A stretch of 64,000 nucleotides of DNA, taken from the NCBI GenBank assembly GCA_037447655.1, contig JBBHKE010001768.1, positions 168,706-232,705 on the forward strand. Direction: 5' to 3'. Both the position numbers and the translations under genes were made by a program. Below the pieces are notes generated by a model, which made no database searches, was not told the DNA's origin, and saw only the letters and a program-made list of their open reading frames with translations. This DNA is from Zygnema cylindricum. Lineage: Eukaryota > Streptophyta > Zygnematophyceae > Zygnematales > Zygnemataceae. Below, one piece after another: positions 22,322 through 32,964 of this stretch (its first letter is position 1; each line of letters starts with the position of its first letter).

Positions 22322-23357
22322 CAATTTAGTGTCCTCCATTGGACTAAAGAATACCGGAAGCCTCTAGATAGTTGTTAACTAACCCACTTTAACCCACAGC
22401 CACTGCTGGCCAAGAAATCAAGCTCACACACTAAATGCACCTCTGTGCAGCCTAGACTCCCCTGAGTCCGTAGGAAAAAAAATATCTGAAAACGCCCAAC
22501 CAGGCGATAAGTTATGAGGCAGTAAAAATGCCAATTTGTACAAACTCTCAAAGAGAGAGGTGACTACCTACCAAATTTTTCTAAGTCCTGATTCCCTCTA
22601 ATAACTTCTATCTACTAAAGTACGGACCAATCAGGTAACTGTACCGTATCAAAAGTACTGGTGCCGCTGTACCTTTTGTACGACCTATGAACGACAAGGA
22701 TATTAAGCGGACGCGTGTCCGTATTTCACTCGTCCGTACGTTCCTCGGAATTCCTATAACCGAATGTCATCATTCCACGTGGCTCCAGGTCATGCCACGT
22801 CACAAAACGCCAAAGTGACCACTTCTGGATTTCGACGATGATGTGCGCCGTTGGATTTTATGCAAAACGCAATCTTAGCCATAATAAATACTTGCGCGGC
22901 ATTTGTTTCGCTGTCGAAACAAAATGCGTGGTATCCGTTTTGAATTACTATCGTACGACGTACTTACTAAAACTGAATCTATGTACGCCGTAAACACTTG
23001 TAGTTAAATGGATTTAATTCACCTGAATTATATATAAATATCTATCACATACCATAGCACTTAGCATAGGTCCTAGTCTATTAGGATAAAGCTGACCGCT
23101 ACCGACCAACTTGACGAACTGTAGGTACCGGGATCAAATCCCTGGTCCATCAAGTATATTTTTAGTAACCTACTAAAAATAGCTGCTTGTTGAACTGAGG
23201 CAGCCATGGATTAACCACCCTCTCTAACCTTCAGTGACTACAACAAGTATGGGGGCTAGAGAGCGGAGGTGGAGGCACGCTGTCCGTCTTTTTCTTTTTC
23301 TTTTATACAAACATATTTAAACCTAGAAAATACTCTAAAAATCTATAAATTTCAACA
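22322..23357 (-). mobile_element. Ty1/copia family 2 3' LTR, minus orientation
   Basis: 1036 bases; minus-strand start TGTTGAAATTTATAG at 23357 follows a polypurine end of pol; the far end is TAAATTGCA at 22322. Contains CCATGGCTGCC, a G-box CCACGTGG near 22777 and a partly decayed terminal hairpin in which GTCC-AATGGA-GGAC is still intact. Confidence 0.88.
23070..23151 (+). other. tRNA-like module (antisense to LTR)
   Basis: Contains B-box-like GGGATCAAATCCC and matches the module at 16640-16722 rather than the GGTTCGAGTCC class. Confidence 0.55.
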
Positions 23358-24074
23358 CTCCCTTTATTTTCTAGTCTAATTTTATTTTTTCTTTCAACCC
23401 GCATTTTTCCTGACAATATTTTAATTTAGGAGAGGGCACAGGTTTGGTCATCATGTAAGCCACCATTTCTTCATCAGGTCTATACACAATATTTAAAATT
23501 TAATTTTCAACTTTTTCTCTTACGAAGCTTAATCTTATGTCCATATGTTTTGCTTTGAAATGGTGTTTTGGATTAACTGAAATTGCGATTGCAGGTTGAT
23601 TATCACAAAAGATTTCATGCACTCCCTCTTTCATATATCCCAGTTCTTGCAATAGTGACTTCACCCACATTAGTTCTTTTACAGTAGAACAAGACGCCAT
23701 ATACTCAGCCTCCATATAGACTGAGCGACCACCTTTTGTTGCTTATTGCTCCAACAGCAAGCACCTTGCCCCACATACAAAACATATCCAAAAGTGCATC
23801 TTCTCAAAGGTGCGTCCCCATAACTGGCATCACTCTAAGTGGTGATATCAGTGTGCTCCCCTCCCAAATGCAACCATAATTCTCTGGTTCTAACCAGATA
23901 TCTCATGACTCTCTTGGCTGCCTCCCAATCTCTCTTTCTAGGATCGTTGAGACTCCTATTGAGGACTCATACTGCTGCCGCTATGTTTGGCCTTGTACAT
24001 TTCATAAAGTAGATCAAACTTCCTACCACCTGTCTGTAAGGAATAGACTTCATAAAATCTCTCTCCTGGAGGCT
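23358..24074 (-). pseudogene. Ty1/copia family 2 RNase H fragment, minus strand
   Basis: Frame 23715-23500 includes MEAEYMASCSTVKELMWVK, FCDNQPAIAI and HMDIRLSFVREKV; further RNase H and RT tail sequence continues to 24074 with stops. There it joins family 3 pol of the opposite strand. Confidence 0.85.
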
Positions 24075-25559
24075 CAAACATGGGAGCTCGTGGACCTTCC
24101 TCCAGACCGAAAAGCGATCGGCAGCAAATGGGTATTCAAGGTGAAGTTAAATCTCGATAACACCATTGAACGCTATAAGGCCAGACTTGTGGCGAAGGGG
24201 TACAATCAAAAGGAAGGAATCGATTTTGAAGAAACATTTTCTCTGGTTGTAAGATTTCCAACAGTTAGGATTTTGCTGTCCCTAGCTGCTATAGAAGATA
24301 TGGAAATTCATCAGATGGATATAAAAACGGCCTTTTTGCATGGAGAACTAGAAGAGACCATTTACATGCAGCAGCCTGAAAAGTATGTAGAACCAGGAAA
24401 AGAGCACTTAGTATGCAAGTTGCTAAAATCTTTGTACGGCCTAAAACAGGCCCCCAGACAGTGGAATATAAAGCTTGATGAATTCTTGACTAGTCTAGGA
24501 TTTCAAAGGATAAGTTCTGATCACTCTGTCTACGTTCTAAAGGGTGAAAATGGGATAGTGTATATAGCAGTATATGTAGATGATTTGCTATTAATTAGCA
24601 AATCAATGGCTGAAATTAACAAAATCAAAACTGCTCTAAACTCACGGTTCGAGATGAAAGACCTCGGTGAGGCAAAATATATTTTGGGAATCCAGGTAGA
24701 GAGGGACAGAAATAAGAAAAGAATAAAATTGACTCAAAAAGAGGCTATTGGAAATATGTTAGATGAGTACGGAATGCGGGGGGCAAAAGGATGTTTAACT
24801 CCAATGGAGTTTCAGCAGAAGTTAGAGGGAGAAGAGACAGAACCAGGTGTCATTGTTAGCGAGTATGTAGAATCAGGGGAGAATGATCCTATGACAATAA
24901 TACCTTATAGACAGATAGTGGGAAGCTTAATATACTTCATGAACTGTACCCGTCCTGACATCGCTGCAGCAGTCGGGGTACTGAGTAGGAGTCTAGAAAA
25001 TCCGAGAAAATCTGATCTTGATGCAGCAAAGAGAGTCCTAAGATATTTGGCAGGAACTAAAGATCTCAAACTCACTCTAGGCGGAGGAGAAGTCAAGCTG
25101 CAAACATGGAGTGATGCAAGCCATGGCGACATGCCAAGTAGGAAATCCACCACGGGATTTGTTTTACAAATTGGGAACGGTACTTGCTGCTGGAGCAGCA
25201 AACTTCAAAAGGTGACACCGCAGTCGACAATGGAGGCAGAATATATGGCAGCAAGCTCGGCCCTCAAAGAACTCTTATGGGTAAAATCCATATTACGAGA
25301 ACTAGGATACATGCAAGTTTGTCCGCAAGTGATCTGGTTTGATAACCAGGCTGCCATTGCCATTGCTTCTAACCCGAGTCATCACTTCAAAAGCAAGCAC
25401 ATGGATGTACGATTACACGTTGTAAGAGAAAAAGTGTTTTCTAGAGTGATTAAATTATGTTACTAACCAGATGCAAAAATGATTGCTGATATGCTCACTG
25501 AAGCTCTTCCTGCTCCTAAGTTGAAGTATTGTAGGGAAGCAGTGGGATTAAGTGAATAG
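24075..25559 (+). pseudogene. Ty1/copia family 3 RT-RNase H, 5'-truncated
   Basis: A 458-residue open frame from 24090 begins inside the RT start (LPPDRKAIGSKWVFK) and continues through EETFSLVVRFPTVRILLSL, MDIKTAFLHGELEETIYM, SLYGLKQAPRQWN, the catalytic box YVDDLL (near 24570) and RNase H (WSDASHGDMPSRKSTTGFVL, FDNQAAIAIA). A TAA at 25464 interrupts the last 30 or so codons, which continue in frame (KMIADMLTEALPAPKLKYC) to 25559. gag, protease and integrase are missing. The lineage is distinct from families 1 and 2 at roughly a third or more of positions. Confidence 0.92.
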
Positions 25560-25653
25560 CTGAATTGCTAATTACTATGTTGCTATGCTGCGATACTGCG
25601 CTAGTTTATCACCGCAGCTGCGCCGGTATACTGAGTCTAAAGATTTAGGGGAG

Positions 25654-26526
25654 TGTTGTATTTTGGAAAGCTTTCAGTCTCAGAGCAGCGCAGCAGCGCA
25701 GCAACTATAAAGACAACAGCGCAGCTGCTATACGGAAGAGCAGCGCAGCTGCTATACAGCAGAGCAGTTGCTGTACGGAAGAGCAGCGCAGCTGCTCTAA
25801 AGCAGAGCAGCGCAGCAACAGAGCAGCGCAGCAGCGCAGCTGCGACACAGACAGGACAAACGCAGCTGCGGTCACTTTGGATATGATCCGTACAGACAAC
25901 GCAGCTGCTATTATCTTGGATATGATTCGGTGCAGGACACCGCAGCCGCGGGTGATGTAAGTGTGATCCGGTACTGGACAACGCAGCTGCGATTGATATG
26001 AATCTAGTCAACGGACAAGATTCATAAGAGTATCACAAGTGACTTAGCCGACAAGTATTTGTACAATCACCCAATATAGATTTTGAGTAATATTGACTGT
26101 ACGATGATAGATTGGGTTAGCACGATCAAGAACACGTAGATCTTAGTAGGTGGGTTGATTTTGGACGTACCTCTCAGGAACACTGTTATCGGCGGTAGAA
26201 CACCGAAAGTATAAGACTTAGGACTTAGAGCATTTTTATGTATCCAGACTTCCAAGTAGTAAAACTGCAGACAGTTTTTGGGAAACTTCTGAGTGTTATA
26301 TCTTGAGTGTTGTCAGGTCAATTGTGCTATAACTTTGGGAGTTATCAGTGTTTATTCTACTCTATATTCTAATAGAGTTTTGTGAGGTTTGGATGCTTGT
26401 ATAAGAAGTGGTGAGCACTTAAGAACAGTTGTTTGGTAGGATTCTTGATAGCTTCTGAGAGTGTATCATGTCTACTTCTACTACTACTGCTGCTCCTCCA
26501 CCTGCATCGGTGGTTGTAGAACAACA
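25654..26526 (+). mobile_element. Ty1/copia family 3 3' LTR
   Basis: 873 bases, TGTTGT...ACAACA, preceded by the polypurine tract GATTTAGGGGAG. It carries the GCAGCTGC array and an ATG-initiated open frame over its last 59 bases (26468-26526), as in the copy at 18825. It abuts gypsy RNase H sequence exactly at 26527, so the gypsy element was probably its target. Confidence 0.92.
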
Positions 26527-28030
26527 ATTAAAACCCAATGTTTTCCATTATCCATTTAAGAGGTTGATGGTCCGTAATAAGTGTAAATCGGACCCCGTAT
26601 AAATAGGGTCAAAAATGTTGGATTGCCCAAATAGCTGCGATAAGCTCTCCATGGTAACTACAGTAGTTTTCTTCCGCCATGTTTTTACTCCTGCTGGCGT
26701 AAGCCACAACATACTCAGCTCCAGCATCATCAATTTGAGCCAAAACTTCCCCCATTCCAAACCTACTCCAATCACCGTAAAGGAGGAAAGATTTATGGTG
26801 ATCAGGCATCCAAAGCACAAGGTGCTATTTCAGCGAATCCTTCAAGAACTGGAAGGCAATCTGTTGTTATTCGGCCCATTGCCACTCTTGGTTTTTCCGC
26901 AGCAACTGATTGAGAGGCTGGGCGTGACTGTTGAACTCGGGGAAAACCTCCGGTAATAGTTTGCCATGCCAAGAAATCTTTGAAAGGCTGAGATGTCTTG
27001 TAGTGGAGGAAGCGCGTCAAGGGCCGCAACCTTGACCATATAGGGCCCACAGTCCCAGGTGTAACTTCATGTCCGAGGTAAATAATTTTCTGCACCCCAA
27101 AAATACCTTTGCCCGTACGGCATTTCAAGCCCGCTGCTAGGAGGGCCCGGAGGACAATTTGGACATGCTCAAGGTGTTCCTCAAAAATCTTGGAGAAGAT
27201 TATGACATCATCAATGTAGCACCAGATACAATCAAGTCCTCGGAGCGCCTCGTCCATTGCCCGTTGGAATTTGGCCGGTGCATTCTTCAGCCCGAAAGGC
27301 ATGTAATTCTATTCATACAACCGGGAACCTACCCAAAATGCAGTTCTCTCCGGTGTTTCGGTTCCATTGCAATTTGATGAAACTCGTTCTTCATATCGAA
27401 GGTGGAGTAAATGGTGGCTCCAGAGAGTCGAAAATATCTTCCGGAGTTGGCATCGGATACCAGTCAAAAAAAGTTGCAGCCTTCAGCATCCGATAGTCAC
27501 CGCACATTCGGAAAACTACAATTTTCTCGGACGAATCCTTCTTGGGAGGAAAAACTGTCAGATAAGCAAATCTGTGGAGTCCGATACTCTCTTAAACCTA
27601 TTCCAGCTGCTACCAAGGTTTGGAATTTTGCGGTGATGAACTCGTTCTCCTTGAAGCTAAGTGGGTACTGCTTTCGCTAAACAGTTGTCGTCTCCTCTGT
27701 TAGGTCGATTCGAAAAAGAGTCCCCTTGTAGATACCGACATTTGTGTGTGACCAGGACAACACCTACTTATTTATGGCCAAAAGTTTTGAGAGTTGGGCA
27801 TTCTGCTGAAAATCCAACTGTTCCCCCAAGGTCCAATCCATTTCCTTAGCTCAACTGCTGCCTAGGCTTCCGGTGGTCGGTATCGAAGTGTGATATCGAA
27901 CTCCAGTCCCACGTGTGGGTCCACTTTCCCCCTTGGAGAAACACTCAGGCGCGGAATTTGAATTTTTCTCTTTACTCTCCCCCATTCAAGCTGCAAAGTT
28001 GTTTGTATTGCCAACAATTTAGGAGCTTGA
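26527..28030 (-). pseudogene. Ty3/gypsy reverse transcriptase-RNase H fragment
   Basis: Minus-strand frames in order: a linker with GRVKRKIQIPRLSVSPRGKV (about 27990), RT N-terminal words KDSSEKIVVFRMCGDYR and YPMPTPEDIFDSLE, then ATIYSTFDMKNEFHQIAMEP, MPFGLKNAPAKFQRAMDEAL, the catalytic YIDDVIIFSK (27190-27160), IIYLGHEVTPG, and RNase H with ADYA-type spacing and TDHQPLKWIMEN at its very end. Several frameshifts and stops make it inactive. Truncated at 26527 by the family 3 LTR; integrase is not present. Confidence 0.92.
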
Positions 28031-28049
28031 AGGTAAGTCATTCGAGATT

Positions 28050-29120
28050 CTGGGGACTAGATACTTGAAAATGTAAGAGCATGTTTTACGACCCATGTGA
28101 TGGCATTCAAATCCATGTTTTACGACCCATGTGATGGCATTCAAATCCATGCTCTACCTCATTAAGCTGCACTAGAGGTCTGAAATACCTGATGCGGCTG
28201 TGATTTCCGGATGGAATCCCATGGCTTGTTCTCGTTCTCTAATTATTGGTCTTGTCTAGGTTTTTGTTGCCTTATCCAAGATCATTCTCGCTGCTCCTTT
28301 CCGATATGCATGGCTGTGAGGAAAGAAAACCAACGTAGGAAGGGCTCGGCGTGGAATTGCTGGATTGTGGCGCCTGAAGAACGGGGGACGGTCGCCTTTT
28401 GTCACTGGCGTTTCCATTCGTCCTTTTCCGAGGATCTTTTGCACAAAATTTTGAGGGTTTGGGATCTGCTTCTCATAGATTTTCTTTAGGACGGGACGAA
28501 TCAAATTGGTCCAATAAACTCTAACTCTGTGTGCCCGGGATCCCATTTGTGCTACATCAAAGACCAATGAAGCTCCAAAAATTTGGGTAACCCGATTCCA
28601 ACTGTCGGTCACGTGTTTTCTTTTATCATCTCTTGGGAGAACATTTTCCAAAACGTACCCCATTGGTGTGTTCTGGTGCTGTTGTACCCATGAGATTAAC
28701 TGCACCATTGTAAAAAATGTCCTACTTCTCAGGTCCTGATGCCCTTTTCCTTGTCTGGCTAGGGAGTATTCTTGACATGCCACCCTGCCACTACCAGATC
28801 TACTCTTTCCAAGCTGGCCAGATGAGGCGGTATGATGTTATCCACATTCTGAGGGAGACTACGGTAAGTTTTGGAAATTAGGGACACTGTAAGATGTTGA
28901 GGATATAGGTGGTGAAGTTGTCTTATGCGGTGTTCGCTGACAGCTCGTGCTTTGGGAGAGATCTCGACGGCTACATAGGATTCCACTTGGCATCCTGCTT
29001 TCAACACAACTTCTAAATGAGAACGGATTCCAGAGAATAAGGATAAAATCCGGAGTCCTAAAATCGGAATTGTCAATGACACCACTTGTCGGTTGAATTC
29101 CTCGTTGTCGGATAATTTTG
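28050..29120 (-). pseudogene. Retrotransposon-borne DNA (cytosine-5) methyltransferase
   Basis: Minus strand, immediately upstream of the gypsy RT and seemingly part of the same polyprotein. Motif I reads LRILSLFSGI (near 29050), followed by a motif II-like YVAVEISPKARAVSEH; motif IV is split between two frames around 28775 (DLVVAGW, then CQEYSLARQGKGHQDLRSR), because a single base is missing beside the catalytic Cys codon; motif VI is YVLENV (near 28655); motif VIII is MGSRAHRVRVYWTNL (near 28520); motif IX-like IREREQAMGF lies near 28230; a motif X-like MDLNAITWVVKH overlaps a 34-bp duplication at 28081-28148. Such enzymes transfer a methyl group from S-adenosylmethionine to C5 of cytosine. 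The first 24 or so residues of the open frame (29184-29120) come from a neighbouring repeat and are not methyltransferase. Inactive copy; functional class is inferred from motifs. Confidence 0.88.
28081..28148. repeat. 34-bp tandem duplication in the methyltransferase tail
   Basis: Two perfect copies of a 34-base unit beginning ATGTTTTACGACCCATG. 34 is not a multiple of three, so it shifts the frame between the methyltransferase and the RT. Confidence 0.95.
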
Positions 29121-29218
29121 GAGCGTGACATAACTCGGTCAAACGTCGGTTACTCAAATTTGAAAAAAAAACGGTCGGTTTCAATTATGTAAAATTTTGA
29201 CTTTTGCGACCAATGTGA
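29115..29218 (-). repeat. Inverted fragment of repeat E
   Basis: Reverse complement of the first 100 or so bases of the repeat at 29547 (AAAGTCAAAATTTTACATAA, CCGACCG, GTCACGCTCCAAAATT). It forms the boundary of the gypsy methyltransferase fragment. Confidence 0.75.
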
Positions 29219-29546
29219 CATAATGACACCAGTACCGATATATATCGGCGATAACAGTACTGTTCGTACCATGCAATTGTCATGTTTGTTCTGAACCGTG
29301 GCTGTTCCGTTACACGTACGGAACAGATTGTTACACGTGGCATACCACGCTGTATACAGTGAAAAATATAATATAGTATATTATAAAGTACTATTATATA
29401 GCGTACTATATTTTTTCCACTTATCTTCGATAAGAAATTTGTTGGTCTCGGAGAGATATATCATAACCTTTGACCGTTCGATAATCGATATATATCGGTA
29501 TCGGTGTTATCGCGATATATTTATTGTCGATACACAACACTGCAAA
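29219..29546. other. Spacer between repeat E copies
   Basis: AT-rich, with palindromic CGATATATATCGG-type words like those inside the hAT-like element at 29928 and a GTAC-rich part. No gene seen. Confidence 0.4.
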
Positions 29547-29901
29547 TTTGATCAGAAGTTGCAAAAGTCAAAATTTTACATAACCGAAACCGACCGTTTT
29601 TTTTTTTCAAAATTTGAGTAACCGACACCTGACCGGGTTGTGTCACGCTCCAAAATTGTTAACCGTTAACCGACCGACATTTACGAAAATAAAAGTTAAC
29701 CGAAACTCGATTTCTCGTGACTAACCGTGCCCGCCCGAAACCGAAAAGTACAAAATTAACTAATGTACGACGTAAGAATAAGCAAAAAAATTGATTTATC
29801 GCGTTCCCTTAGATTTGCGAAATGAATAGTGTTTACTAACATGTCAAATTTGCAACACTTTGTCGCGTTCCCAAAGATTGCGAAATGAATTGTGTTTCTA
29901 C

Positions 29902-31289
29902 CAAAGTTCAAAAGTAGGCGTTTTTATTAGTGTTGGGTATCAAGGACCATTTTCCGATATTCGATATATATCGAATTTCAGGTACTCGATAATCGATATA
30001 TCGCTTCGATATATCAAAAATCAAAATATCGCGATATATCGCCAATATATCGTATCGACGATATATCGAGGCATTTAAAAAAAAATCACAGGTCTCCAAA
30101 GTCTCGTGCCTTCGAACATGGTGACCGTAAAATCTTTGCCGAAAGTAATTATGGTATTTTCCTAAAAGTCAGCAGAGTGAAGGAGGTCTCTGAGATACAT
30201 TGACGCGGTACACTTATGAAGTACACGTACGTAAAACGCAAGTACAGATTTCCATACGAAAATGGTCGGTTTCAAATCTTTGACAATTTTAGAGATTTGA
30301 TTGTCAACTTACAAGGAACCACTCAAATTAAAACACGTATGTAAAAACTTGTTTACAGACGATACGTGATGTAACCGAGGCCTCTGTAATACAAAATTTT
30401 TGTTGTTTGTACTATTACAGCGACCTCCTGATGCAGCCATACCCCAAATAAGTAACTATATGAATTAAAGTATTAGTACTTATTTGTTGGTTACATTTTG
30501 CGGCGTCTACTTTTCAGTCACGGAACGCAAACCATGTCGTACGTCGCGTATCAAACAATTTGTCTTTATCTCTAAAACAACATATTATATAAAATATTAA
30601 ATTTATAAAATACTATATATCGCGATATATATCGCGATAATTTAGGTTGGTCTCGGTTTAATATATCGAGGATTCTGCTCGATCGATATTCGATATATCG
30701 AATATCGAAATTATCGCGATATGAAATTACTGAATACCCAACACTAGTTTTTATGGTAGGCCTTTGGTAGGCGCACAAAACTTGGCACAAAACTCGCGTA
30801 GAGTAGGCATACTGTATGTGTGTGCGTTTGTGCACACTATTGTACGAACGTACGAATCTGACGTAATATCATAGTACAGCACTACGTTGGACGAATTTTT
30901 TTAGCGAACTGACAAGGCGTAGGATGCTATTCTGCGGGAAAAAAAACCCGGAAAAAAAACGCGGACGTAAGTCTTATCGTAAGTTGTGTTATGGGCTTTT
31001 CATGTGATCTTCTTAGATCGCTACTTTGATCAGCGAGCGTCCGATCGTCTGAATCTGACGTTTCAATTTAAAAATACCTCAAAACTCAAGGAAAAATAAA
31101 AATTTGTCCGAATGATTTTCAAAATTTAGACATGACGTTTAATTCTCTATCGATCGATGTGCAACTCAACCGTGTTACTATTTTTTTTCATTTTGCGACC
31201 AATACAATATGGGTCTTAAGGTCATACTGTATGTTTTGCATACAATAGGCATATTGTATAGGCCTACTTTCACCTACTTTTGAAGTATG
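29902..31289. mobile_element. hAT-like non-autonomous element B, copy 2
   Basis: Inverted ends AAAGTTCAAAAGTAGG and CCTACTTTTGAAGTATG, flanked by GTTTCTAC (29894-29901) and GTTACTAC (31290-31297), a 7 of 8 match. Internal sequence is homologous to the element at 35336-36380. Contains the nested element at 29928-30746. No transposase frame. Confidence 0.8.
29928..30746. mobile_element. hAT-like non-autonomous element D
   Basis: 819 bases with ends TAGTGTTGGGTATCA and TGAATACCCAACACTA, and a perfect 8-bp target duplication GTTTTTAT (29920-29927, 30747-30754). The subterminal parts are packed with TCGATATATCGA-type palindromes. No transposase. The TIR wording and 8-bp duplication are typical of hAT. 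Confidence 0.9.
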
Positions 31290-31572
31290 GTTACTACCGT
31301 GTTTGATTTGCGACGCTTATCATGATGTCACGTACTTCCATGATACCAAAGAGTACAAAGTACAATAATGTAGGATTGTATGAAAAGTACATTTTTTTTT
31401 TTTTTTGTTTTTTGGTTGATTGACCGTAACCGACCGTTTTTTTTTTCTTTTTTGGTGAATCAACAAACCGCAACCGCCCGGCCCTCAAAATTTGGCAACC
31501 GAAACCTTTTCGGATCCGACGTCGGCAGTCGATTAACGGTCGGTCACGGTTTCGGTTAACCGTTTGCGACCT

Positions 31573-31737
31573 CTATTCTGTACTACTGTAGTCATATTTC
31601 TTTTGCGCTTCATATCGTTTAATAGCTTAGCTCCAGTTTTGTATATTGTCTCAAAAACCGTATTTTGTGTTGCGATATTATTTCCCCAGCGATATTAATT
31701 GATGATTTGTATTGCCCGTTCAATCGTTCACACCAGA
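31573..31737. other. Spacer between repeat E copies 1 and 2
   Basis: Short AT-rich stretch without recognisable features. Confidence 0.4.
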
Positions 31738-32888
31738 TTTCGCGAAAGTCAAAATTTTACATAACCGAAACGGACCGTTTTTTTTTTCAAAATCCTAGTA
31801 ACCGACGCCCGACCGGGTTATGTCACGCTTCAAAATTGTTAACCGTTAATCGACCGGCGTTTACGAAAATAAAAGTTAACCGAAACTGGATTTCTCGCGA
31901 CTAGCCGTGCTCGCCCGTAACCGAAAAAATACAAAATTAATTAGTGTACGACCTATTAATAAGCCAATAATTACGATTTGTCGCGTTCATTAAGATTTGC
32001 GAAATGAATAGTGTTTACTTCCGTGCCAGATTTGCGACGCTTTATCGCGTTTCCTAAGATTTGCGAAATGAATGGTGTTACTACACCGCGAATCGTTATT
32101 AGTGTCAAATTTTAAATAGTGTTGAAGAAAATTTACAGTAATTGATGCTAATTAAGAATTTGATTTTTTTCAAAAAAAAGGTGTATTCTAATTTTGGCGT
32201 TTATGCTAATTTGGGAACAACAAAAATGGAATTTTCGCCGTACGATTATAGTCATTAATATATGTATCCGTACAAAATATTAGAAATCGTACGCCGTCGC
32301 GAATTTAAAAAATCCGTACATGCTATACTAATTTATGTGTCTGACTAATCCCCTTTTTTTTAGCGCACGTTCCTATGCGTGCGCGCCTGATTTAATTCAT
32401 TTTTTGTAAATTTTCATTTGAAAAGGTACATTTATGTACGGTCTGACATCGACCGTACACCTCACTATTTATATTTTATTGTACTTTCGGGCTTTACGCT
32501 ATTTTGTACGGTATCTTAATTAACTTCAAGGAAAAATTAAAATCACGTATCTTATTTGAAAAAAAAAATCAAAATTTTAAGAACCCAAATTAGTGACTTT
32601 GACACTAATAACGATTCGCAGTGTACCATGTCATATTTGCGACGCTAATCATGATGTCACGTACTTCCACGATACCAAAGAGTACAAAGTACAATAATGT
32701 TGGATTGTATGGACAGTTCAAATTTTTCTTTTTTTTTTGGTTTTTTGGTTAACCGACCGTAACCGACCATTTTTTTTTTCTGGTGAATCAACCGACTGCA
32801 ACCGCCCGGCCCCCAAAATTTGGCAACCGAATCCGTTCCGGATCCGGCGCGGGCGGTCAACGGTTTCGGTTGACCGTTTGCGACCTCT
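31738..32888 (+). mobile_element. Repeat E, copy 2, with a nested TA-flanked MITE
   Basis: Head-to-tail with copy 1. Begins GCGAAAGTCAAAATTTTACA, ends CCGTTTGCGACCTCT. The MITE at 32084-32623 sits in the same TTGCGAAATGAATNGTGTTAC region where copy 1 is split by element B. Confidence 0.65.
32084..32623. mobile_element. TA-flanked MITE (mariner-like), copy 1
   Basis: 540 bases; ends CACCGCGAATCGTTATTAGT and its inverted partner with one mismatch; TA at 32082-32083 and 32624-32625. The TA target suggests the Tc1/mariner superfamily. No transposase. Confidence 0.8.
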
Positions 32889-32964
32889 GAAAAGACGGAA
32901 GAAAATAGCGCGAACCTGTTCTCACATATTCAAATGTCGACTAGGGAACATATATAGTTTACTA

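Larger units (their letters stand above)
29547..31572 (+). mobile_element. Repeat E, copy 1, disrupted by nested insertions
   Basis: Starts near AGAAGTTGCAAAAGTC and ends CCGTTTGCGACCTCT. Internal landmarks are GTAACCGACACCTGACCGGG, TTGCGAAATGAATAGTGTTTAC, ATGTCACGTACTTCC and CAACCGCCCGGCCC. The same landmarks occur in the same order at 31738-32888. The two ends are weakly inverted (AGAAGTTGCAAAAG and AGAGGTCGCAAACG), suggesting a DNA transposon, but no target duplication was fixed. The insert at 29902-31289 splits it. Confidence 0.6.

Noticed and set aside
12341-23151. Functional tRNA genes
   Set aside because: B-boxes are good but acceptor stems do not pair convincingly and all copies sit inside LTRs, so they are called tRNA-like only.
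29121-29184. ATG start of the methyltransferase frame
   Set aside because: These codons derive from repeat E; methyltransferase similarity begins only after them.
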